14,544 nucleotides of DNA, taken from contig JAAVDT010000014.1 of NCBI GenBank assembly GCA_014801655.1, positions 1 to 14,544 of the forward strand, given 5' to 3'. The notes below the pieces were generated by a model. That model saw only the letters and a list, made by a program, of their open reading frames with translations, searched no databases and was not told the origin of the DNA. Shown here in pieces: positions 6,110 to 11,853 of this stretch. Position 1 is the first letter of the stretch, and every line of letters begins with the position of its first letter. Position numbers and translations under genes: made by a program. This stretch comes from Bacteroides sp. Its GTDB lineage: Bacteria > Bacteroidota > Bacteroidia > Bacteroidales > Muribaculaceae.

Positions 6110-7171
6110 CTATAAAGCCAGCAACTGTAATGGCAGATTGACATTGTCATCGTCGATGTGGATTCGATATGGTTCTCCGCGATTTCCTTCAATATAGTAG
6201 TGCCATGCCGTTTCAGGATTCAAGATGTGAGCATCGATGAGTATGCGACATTTTGATATTTTCTGGTTGAGAGAGCTGTTGTCGAGAGGATCAATCAGTC
6301 GGTCAATATGAGCTTCATCTTCAGCGGTGGGCGAAGGATGCTTTTTTACGAGAGCGTAGATCTGGAGCAGTTCTTCGCGATGATTGGATATTTCTTTTAA
6401 AACGATTCCACGGGGATGGCGCAGAAACAGAAAGTAGAGTGATTTGATGATTGGAGGCATACGCAGTTCAACATCAAATATGTTGAGGTAGATTTTGAGG
6501 TCGCGGGTTACGGTTATCGGCGCAAGATAATCGGAACCGTCACCGAGAAACATTCTTCCGGCCACAGCCTCTGCGACCGTCTTCATTGACGGGAGCTTGT
6601 GAAATTTTACGGCATATTCGTGGGCCAGGTCAATTATGCGTTCGAGAAGTTTCTCCTGCTCTTCTTCGATGTCGTTTTCGGCATCTTCATCCGGGTCGTC
6701 GGGGTCTTCATTGCCGATGAATGGTATGGCAGAAGCGAATGTGTTGTGAGGTTCATCATCGATTAGGCCTGTTGTTGAATAACTTTCGCCTAAAGAGGGA
6801 TTTGCTATCTCCGGTCGTCGGATTTGACATACTTTCGATTCCGGGGGAGAAAATATCTTGAAGTCTGTGCGGAACAAGGCTCTTACAAGCTTTTCCGGAG
6901 AGTTTTCATCGGGACGAAAACGGACTACACGTATTTGAGATTGTTTTGGATCTGAAAGGCACGGGATGATAATCGCCGCAGTGAGGTGTAACCGTTTATT
7001 GGGGGTGCTTCGGATAGAAACTGCATAATTGCGACGGTTGTTGTTGAGCGCTTCTAAAATATTAGGCGCAATCGGAGTTTCATCGTTTGGGATGAAGTAA
7101 GAAATTTCACCGGGTCTGATTTTTTCCGGTTTATAGCGTAAGATAGTGTCTGTGTCGGATGATTCTTTCAT
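6110..7171 (-). CDS. Bacteroidetes protein of unknown function, winged-helix-like C-terminus (353 aa)
   Basis: Single gene between two intergenic regions. Residues 1-135 are a mixed region of unknown nature; 152-173 is a strongly acidic linker (NEDPDDPDEDAENDIEEEQE); 174-205 is a helix-rich stretch. The C-terminal part (about 224-340) is a domain I know from many uncharacterised Bacteroidetes proteins: DLKIYLNIFDVELRMPPIIK, YFLFLRHPRGIVLKEI (246-261), then EELLQIY, then NSSLNQKISKCRILI, and WHYYIEGNRGEPYRI (323-337). The order (helix, 'RHPxG' turn, helix, long helix, beta wing with GNRGEPYRI) resembles the OmpR/PhoB-type winged helix with its TVRGxGYRL wing, so DNA binding is possible but only inferred. 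A TTG at 7180 would extend it by 3 codons but falls inside a -7 box; the ATG at 7171 is chosen. No TM or signal peptide. Confidence 0.82.
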   Translation of the reverse strand: MKESSDTDTILRYKPEKIRPGEISYFIPNDETPIAPNILEALNNNRRNYAVSIRSTPNKRLHLTAAIIIPCLSDPKQSQIRVVRFRPDENSPEKLVRALFRTDFKIFSPPESKVCQIRRPEIANPSLGESYSTTGLIDDEPHNTFASAIPFIGNEDPDDPDEDAENDIEEEQEKLLERIIDLAHEYAVKFHKLPSMKTVAEAVAGRMFLGDGSDYLAPITVTRDLKIYLNIFDVELRMPPIIKSLYFLFLRHPRGIVLKEISNHREELLQIYALVKKHPSPTAEDEAHIDRLIDPLDNSSLNQKISKCRILIDAHILNPETAWHYYIEGNRGEPYRIHIDDDNVNLPLQLLAL

Positions 7172-7177
7172 TTCCGA

Positions 7178-7185
7178 CAAAGTTA
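7178..7185 (-). promoter_or_regulatory. -7 box upstream of the 353-aa gene
   Basis: On the minus strand, TAACTTTG matches TAnnTTTG exactly and ends 6 nt before the ATG at 7171. The same octamer is found in the guaA promoter. No TTG lies at the standard -33 distance, so the promoter may need an activator. The implied transcription start is within a few nt of the ATG, meaning a leaderless or nearly leaderless message, unless the true start codon lies further downstream. Confidence 0.5.
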
Positions 7186-7218
7186 CAATAAAGTTTTTAA
7201 TTCATGCAGCTTTTTGGT

Positions 7219-7236
7219 TTTGGCAACGTTGCCAAA
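7219..7236. promoter_or_regulatory. 18-bp perfect palindrome (possible operator or terminator)
   Basis: tttggcaacgttgccaaa is a perfect palindrome, nested inside a wider inverted repeat gcagc (7206-7210) / gctgc (7239-7243). It lies just after the stop of the YbjN-like gene (7249) and its centre is about 46 nt upstream of the TAACTTTG box of the 353-aa gene, a typical position for an activator site. It could equally be a rho-independent terminator-like hairpin, although on the minus strand it is followed by an A-rich, not T-rich, stretch, which argues against that. Confidence 0.55.
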
Positions 7237-7248
7237 TTGCTGCGGAGA

Positions 7249-7731
7249 TTATTTTTTGAAGAAGGAGAGGAGGGAGCGTTTTTTGGGGGTGGATTCGAGG
7301 GCTTTTTTGTAGATGTGGGCTGTCATGTCGTCGGCTGCGTCGGTGACGAGGTCAAATTCGATGGAGAAGGTTTGTTCGGAGAGTATGTTGATGCCCCCGG
7401 TGTAGACGCCTAATGAGAAGATGATATTGCCTTTTTCTGTGATGCTTCCGATGACAAATTTGGAGCGTAGGTTAAACTCGTTTATGGCTTGAAGCGCGCC
7501 GGGTATGTTTTCGGGGTAGAGGTGTGTCCGGGGACTGCACATTATCAGCAGGCAGTGATTTGCATGCTCTATGATTATTTTACAATCAAGCTGTTCATGT
7601 TTTCCATTCATCGATATGAAGAATGTGTCGGCTTGGTCGTTAGTCTCCTCGGAGTCAGATGCCAGCTCTAAATCATAGTGCCAGTTGTTGGAGTCAAAAA
7701 ATGATTTGATTGTTTCTGTTATTGGGTTCAT
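7249..7731 (-). CDS. YbjN-like protein, copy 2 (160 aa)
   Basis: Paralogue of the gene at 3307-3795 with the same layout: N-terminal helix MNPITETIKSFFDSNNW, strand CKIIIEH and LLIMCSPRT, helix ALQAINEFN (96-104 region), strands GNIIFSLGVYTGGINI, helix TAHIYKKALES, and a Lys-rich tail ending KKRSLLSFFKK. The middle has a 6-residue acidic insertion (about 31-36) relative to copy 1, and the tail linker is shorter. The YbjN / type III chaperone-like fold is inferred from the pattern. The ATG at 7731 follows the antiporter stop by 39 nt with no promoter box visible, so the two are probably co-transcribed; this suggests, weakly, a role connected with the membrane transporter. No signal peptide or TM segment. 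Confidence 0.82.
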   Translation of the reverse strand: MNPITETIKSFFDSNNWHYDLELASDSEETNDQADTFFISMNGKHEQLDCKIIIEHANHCLLIMCSPRTHLYPENIPGALQAINEFNLRSKFVIGSITEKGNIIFSLGVYTGGINILSEQTFSIEFDLVTDAADDMTAHIYKKALESTPKKRSLLSFFKK

Positions 7732-7770
7732 TGGATTGTGTATTGTTGATAAGTGCCGATTTTTTGGGGA

Positions 7771-10035
7771 TTAGCGGAGGGGGGTGAGGAGGGCGGGGTT
7801 GGCTACGAGCCAGAGGACGTCGGCGGGGGCGAAGCGGGTGGCGGGGTCGGGGGTGAGGTAGGTGTCGCCGCGCATGATGCTGACGAGCAGGGCCTGGTAG
7901 TCGGTCGACAGGCGCGATTCGGCAACGGTTTTACCTACGAGCGGGGAGCTGTCGGAGAGTTGCAGGGAGGTGAGTTTGAGGTCTGACGGTTTGCAGATGG
8001 CTTCGGCGGTGGAGTCGGGGGCTTCGGCTTCTACCACGGGGAGGAGGCGCTGGATTTCATCTTCGGTGCCGATTACGGCGAGCACGTCGCCGGGGAATAT
8101 GCGCACGTCGGCCGTGGGGACGGGGATGCCTGTGGAGCCACGCTGGATTGAGGCGATGCTGACGCCATATTTGGAGCGTAGGGGCGATTCGGCAAGTCGC
8201 ATGCCCACGAATTCGCAGCCGTAGCCAACGGTCATGAAGGCGAGGTGGAGGTTGGAGATGATGTTGTTTTTGGCTCCGGAGCGTCGGAGGTCGCGTTCGT
8301 TGAGGTTGTTGATGAATTTTTCTTCGATGCGGCGCATGCGTCGGCTGAGTTGCTTGGAGAGGGAGATGGAGATGAGGAAGAATACGAAGATGCCTGCGAG
8401 GACGCCAAACCAGGGGGAGTAGATGGCGGAGATGATGTAGCACACGAAGCCGAGGGCCATGAGCAGGCGGAATACGCGCATGACCACCAGGGGCATGTCG
8501 TAGTGGGCGTTGGCGCGACGGAGCATCTCTCGCTCTGATTTTTTGGATGAGGGCACGGAGAGGGCGAGCAGGAAGGGAGCCATGGCTGCGAGGGTGGCCA
8601 GTGTGCCGAGGAAGCGGCCCCAGACGGGGAGATGTTCGGTCAGCCAGGGGATGAGGAATTTGAGGGAGATGAGGCAGATGGCGGTCAGCACGGAGGCGTA
8701 GAGCAGAAAGCGCCAGATGTAGCGTTTGAGCAGGGTGCGCCACACGCGGCCTATTTCGCTGACTTCGCTGGCTTTGGTGCTGTAGCGGTCGATCAGGAAG
8801 TGGAGCCGGCGGGGGAGTATTCGTTCAATGAGTCCATAGAATGGGTCGGCAAGGCGGATGAAGTAGGGGGTGGTGAAGGTGGTGAGTACCGACACGGCCA
8901 CTACGATGGGGTAGATCGTGGGGTCGAGGACTCCGAGCTGCATGCCGAGGGTGGCGATGATGAATGCAAATTCACCGATTTGCGTGAGGGAGAATCCGGA
9001 TTCGATGGCTACTTTGAGTGTCTGTCCCGACACGAGCATGCCGAAGGTGCCGAACACGATCATGCCTACGATGACCACGGCGGAGAGTATCAGAATCGGG
9101 GCGGCATATTCAACGATTACGTCGGGTTTCACCATCATGCCCACGGAGATGAAGAACACCGATCCGAAAAGGTCTTTGACCGGAACCACCACGTGCTCGA
9201 TGCGTTCGGCGAAGCTTGTTCCGGCAAGAATCGAGCCCATGATGAAGGCGCCGAGTGCGAGGGAGAAGCCGCAATAAACGGAAAAGACGGCCATGCCCAG
9301 GCAGAGGCCCATGGAGACGATGAGCAGCGATTCGTCGTTGAGAAAGCGGCGGGTGCGGTTGAGAGCGGAGGGGAGCACATAGACTCCGACGGCAAACCAA
9401 ATGATGAGGAAGAAGATGAGTTTGCCGATGCTGAAGAGCATGTCGGAGCCCTGCACGCTGTTGTTGATGGCGATTGATGACAGGATGACCATCATCACAA
9501 CGGCGAAAAGGTCTTCGACAATCAGCACTGCAAACACTTGGCTTGCAAATTTCTTGTGGGTGATGTTGAGGTCGTTGAAGGCTTTGATGATGATGGTGGT
9601 CGATGACATGGAGAGCATGCCGCCGAGGAAGAGGCAGTTGATGTTGGAGAAACCGAGCACATGGCCTATGCAGAAGCCGGCACACATCATGCCGATTACG
9701 ATGATGAGCGCTGTGACCACGGCTGAGCCGCCGGCATTGATGAGTTTCTTGAAGCTGAATTCCAGGCCGAGGCTGAAAAGCAGAACGATGATACCTATCT
9801 GAGCCCAGAATTCGATGTTGTTTTCAGTGGTGACGGATGGGAGATAGACAAAGTTGGGGCTTGCAAGGAAGCCGGCAACGATGTAGCCCAACACTACGGG
9901 TTGTTTGATCCACTTGAAAAACAGTGTTGTCACGGCGCCGAGAATCAATATGAATGCGAGGTCGCGGATGAGGCTTTCGACCGAGAGCTCGGCGGCGGCT
10001 TCGGCAACTGAGGCTGCTGCTGATAGGAGTATCAT
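7771..10035 (-). CDS. CPA2-family cation/proton antiporter with two RCK-C domains (754 aa)
   Basis: Membrane antiporter of the CPA2 group (Kef / NapA relatives) exchanging K+ or Na+ for H+. Residues about 22-395 form the antiporter core of roughly 12-13 TM segments. Its motifs are QIGIIVLLFSLGLEF (79-93), SSTTIIIKAFNDLN (144-157), the ion-binding-site segment VLIVEDLFAVV (170-180; Glu174-Asp175), GFSLALGAFIMGSILAGT (256-273) and TQIGEFAFIIATLG (351-364). Extra TM segments follow (about 441-465, 473-493, 520-560). The C-terminus holds two tandem TrkA-C/RCK-C-like domains, about 603-668 (IFPGDVLAVIG) and about 685-748 (FAPADVLWLVA). There is no TrkA-N/RCK-N nucleotide-binding domain, unlike classic KefB/KefC. 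Substrate cannot be read from sequence. The ATG at 10035 is the first good start; a nonamer repeat lies upstream. It is followed by the YbjN-like gene. Confidence 0.93.
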   Translation of the reverse strand: MILLSAAASVAEAAAELSVESLIRDLAFILILGAVTTLFFKWIKQPVVLGYIVAGFLASPNFVYLPSVTTENNIEFWAQIGIIVLLFSLGLEFSFKKLINAGGSAVVTALIIVIGMMCAGFCIGHVLGFSNINCLFLGGMLSMSSTTIIIKAFNDLNITHKKFASQVFAVLIVEDLFAVVMMVILSSIAINNSVQGSDMLFSIGKLIFFLIIWFAVGVYVLPSALNRTRRFLNDESLLIVSMGLCLGMAVFSVYCGFSLALGAFIMGSILAGTSFAERIEHVVVPVKDLFGSVFFISVGMMVKPDVIVEYAAPILILSAVVIVGMIVFGTFGMLVSGQTLKVAIESGFSLTQIGEFAFIIATLGMQLGVLDPTIYPIVVAVSVLTTFTTPYFIRLADPFYGLIERILPRRLHFLIDRYSTKASEVSEIGRVWRTLLKRYIWRFLLYASVLTAICLISLKFLIPWLTEHLPVWGRFLGTLATLAAMAPFLLALSVPSSKKSEREMLRRANAHYDMPLVVMRVFRLLMALGFVCYIISAIYSPWFGVLAGIFVFFLISISLSKQLSRRMRRIEEKFINNLNERDLRRSGAKNNIISNLHLAFMTVGYGCEFVGMRLAESPLRSKYGVSIASIQRGSTGIPVPTADVRIFPGDVLAVIGTEDEIQRLLPVVEAEAPDSTAEAICKPSDLKLTSLQLSDSSPLVGKTVAESRLSTDYQALLVSIMRGDTYLTPDPATRFAPADVLWLVANPALLTPLR

Positions 10036-10090
10036 AATTGTGTTTAGAGATTAAAGGAAATGGTGATGAGTGGTGGGAGGGAGGGGAGGA

Positions 10091-10144
10091 GTAATCTGAG
10101 TGCTCTGAGAACTCTGAGTAATCGGAGAACTCGGAAAGCTCTGA
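10091..10144. repeat. Tandem 9-bp repeat, six units
   Basis: Read on the plus strand, the units are gtaatctga, gtgctctga, gaactctga, gtaatcgga, gaactcgga, aagctctga, in exact 9-bp register. A seventh, degenerate unit (taagacaga) runs to 10153. The invariant frame is nnnnTCnGA. It lies between the MgtC stop and the antiporter start and does not belong to a gene. The 9-bp period keeps any reading frame open, which produces a spurious SEF/SDY-rich translation on the minus strand. Like the 7-bp array near guaA, it is built from short CT-rich units on the minus strand. Confidence 0.85.
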
Positions 10145-10148
10145 TAAG

Positions 10149-10160
10149 ACAGAGCTCTGT
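10149..10160. terminator. 12-bp palindrome just after the MgtC-family gene
   Basis: acagagctctgt is a perfect palindrome directly next to the stop codon of the MgtC-family gene (10163-10161). It could form a short hairpin at the transcript end, but with no loop and no T-run after it, a terminator role is only a guess. Confidence 0.3.
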
Positions 10161-10886
10161 TCAGACTGTGACCTGATTGGCCAGGGAGATGGCTTCGGTG
10201 GGGGCGATGCGGCGAAGGGCATCGAAAAGCGTGATGAAGTCAACGCTCTCGCGGGCCACGGTGACGAGGTTGAGGCGGGTCATCGGAGCGGAGTAGTCAT
10301 ACTCCACATAGACGTCGTTGAGTGTCACATGGTGGTCGCGAAGACATTGGCGGTAGGGCTCGATGTCGGTCACGATTTCCTGAACCCTCATGCGGATGAT
10401 TCGCGCCTCGCCGCCGAGTTTTACTTTGTGTTCAACCTGTTCGACCACTTTCAGCACGAAGATGATTAGCAGTGTGGCCACGATTGAAATCCAATACATT
10501 CCAACGCCCACAGCCAGACCTATCGTGGCCACCATCCAGATGCCGGCAGCCGTGGTCAGACCTCTGACGGAGCCTTTCGACTGAATAATGGCGCCGGCAC
10601 CGAGAAAACCGATGCCGCTGATAACTTGGGCGGCTATTCGGCCTGGGTCGCCGTTTTTCAGTCCGAAGTAGGCCTGCGGAACGTAGATGGAGAGTATCAT
10701 TGCAAGCGTGGCGCCCATGCAGATGAGGGCGAAGGTGCGCATGCCGGCCGACTGGCCTTTGCGTTTTCGCTCACTCCCGACGCAGCAGCCCAGCGCAAGG
10801 CTGAGCAGCAGCTTAAACACGGATGAGGTGGCTGACACCTCATTCGCGTTTAGCAGGTCGAGTATGTGGTTGAATGTCTGATCCAA
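10161..10886 (-). CDS. MgtC/SapB-family membrane protein (241 aa)
   Basis: Inner-membrane protein of the MgtC family. MgtC affects Mg2+ limitation responses and ATP synthase activity in Salmonella; the many other members are mostly uncharacterised. Visible: LLLSLALGCCVGSERKRKGQ (27-45), AGMRTFALICMGA (47-59), the family signature ISGIGFLGAGAII (89-101) followed by GSVRGLTTAAGIWMVATIGLA (105-125), and a helix at 131-147. The C-terminal domain (about 160-241) is soluble and probably ACT-like. The reading frame has no ATG before Met49, which is already inside the conserved core. The start is therefore taken as the TTG at 10886; the GTG at 10838 (Val17) is the alternative. It lies 31 nt after the coiled-coil gene and could be the end of a secA-led transcript. 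The gene symbol is left empty because the virulence-type mgtC is a different branch. Confidence 0.92.
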   Translation of the reverse strand: MDQTFNHILDLLNANEVSATSSVFKLLLSLALGCCVGSERKRKGQSAGMRTFALICMGATLAMILSIYVPQAYFGLKNGDPGRIAAQVISGIGFLGAGAIIQSKGSVRGLTTAAGIWMVATIGLAVGVGMYWISIVATLLIIFVLKVVEQVEHKVKLGGEARIIRMRVQEIVTDIEPYRQCLRDHHVTLNDVYVEYDYSAPMTRLNLVTVARESVDFITLFDALRRIAPTEAISLANQVTV

Positions 10887-10917
10887 AGGGGAGGGGAGGG
10901 ATGGCGGAAGTTCCGGA

Positions 10918-11838
10918 TTATTTCTTGAGTGTGAAGCGACGCGAGGTCAGGCGATAGTTGTCGGCAAACAGCTCAACGGTGTATTCGCCGGGATTGAGCG
11001 TTGTGTTGACGTCCCAGTAGATGGCAATGCCTGAAATTTCATCGCCGGAATATTCAATGGTCTTTTTGGCGGTGCACTGCAACGAGGTGTTCTCGAACTT
11101 GAACGACCCGCCCGAGCCGAGAAGTGAACCTTCGGGGCTGGTGATGCGCAGATAGATGGTCTTAGCACCGACGGGGGTCGAGTTGTTCTGCGGAATGGTG
11201 AATGTGACCATCAGCTGAGTGGCTTTGGTCACGTTCTTTTCATTCTTGCCTTTTTTGTTGAGGGCAGTGAGATTGACGCCGGTGACATTGAGTTTTTCGG
11301 CAAGCGTCATTTTGTCCTGGAGAATGTCGCGGTCGCGTGACACTGATTCAACCTGCGATGCAAGCTGTTCGTTGCGACCTTTGACCTCCTCGTTTTCGGT
11401 GCGGAGGGCCTGATTTTCCTTGCCGAGCGAGTCGACCATTGCCACATAGTGGCGGAGCAGGCCGCGAAGACTGGCAATCTCGGTGCGGAGTTTGTCGAGC
11501 TCGGCCTGAGTGGCGCGATTGGCATCTTTCTGCTCCTTGAGTTGCTTCATCAGCTCCTCAACTCGAGCTTTCGATGCATTGTATTTAGCCAGAATCGAGT
11601 CGTTTTCGAGACGGATGGCTGCATTTTCATGCATCTCAAACTGATTGTTGAGGTCGGTCAGCTCGTTTTCAAGCGACAGGTTGTCGTAGTCGAGCTTGAG
11701 CTGTTCGATTTGAGTCTGTGCATCGATGTTGGCCTTCTTCTGGTCAGAAACGGTTTTCGACAAGAAGAAGATGATGCCGAGGAGAATCACGGCCAGCGCT
11801 GCGGCCACACCTATTATAATCTTAGTCGTTTTGTTCAT
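10918..11838 (-). CDS. Membrane-anchored coiled-coil protein, Bacteroidetes family (306 aa)
   Basis: One N-terminal TM segment (about 6-27, KIIIGVAAALAVILLGIIFF) with basic residues before it, giving N-in/C-out topology; an alternative is that it acts as an uncleaved signal anchor. Residues about 30-182 form a long coiled coil (QIEQLKLDYDNLSLENEL, KARVEELMKQLKEQ, LRTENEEVKGRNEQLASQV). Residues about 185-306 form a beta-rich domain: NVTGVNLTAL, then KATQLMVTFTIPQNN (205-219), KTIYLRITSPEGSLL (226-240), IEYSGDEISGIAIYWDV (261-277), GEYTVELFADNYRL (284-297) and RRFTLKK. I know this C-terminal pattern from many Bacteroidetes coiled-coil proteins; function unknown, with a cell-envelope role plausible. 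Its ATG is 15 nt after the secA stop, so co-transcription with secA is likely. Confidence 0.85.
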   Translation of the reverse strand: MNKTTKIIIGVAAALAVILLGIIFFLSKTVSDQKKANIDAQTQIEQLKLDYDNLSLENELTDLNNQFEMHENAAIRLENDSILAKYNASKARVEELMKQLKEQKDANRATQAELDKLRTEIASLRGLLRHYVAMVDSLGKENQALRTENEEVKGRNEQLASQVESVSRDRDILQDKMTLAEKLNVTGVNLTALNKKGKNEKNVTKATQLMVTFTIPQNNSTPVGAKTIYLRITSPEGSLLGSGGSFKFENTSLQCTAKKTIEYSGDEISGIAIYWDVNTTLNPGEYTVELFADNYRLTSRRFTLKK

Positions 11839-11853
11839 GATGCGTCGGGTCGA

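Noticed and set aside
8632..9477. Long plus-strand open frame (281 codons) opposite the antiporter
   Set aside because: Its translation is His/Glu/Asp/Gly-rich antisense of membrane helices; the minus-strand antiporter explains it.
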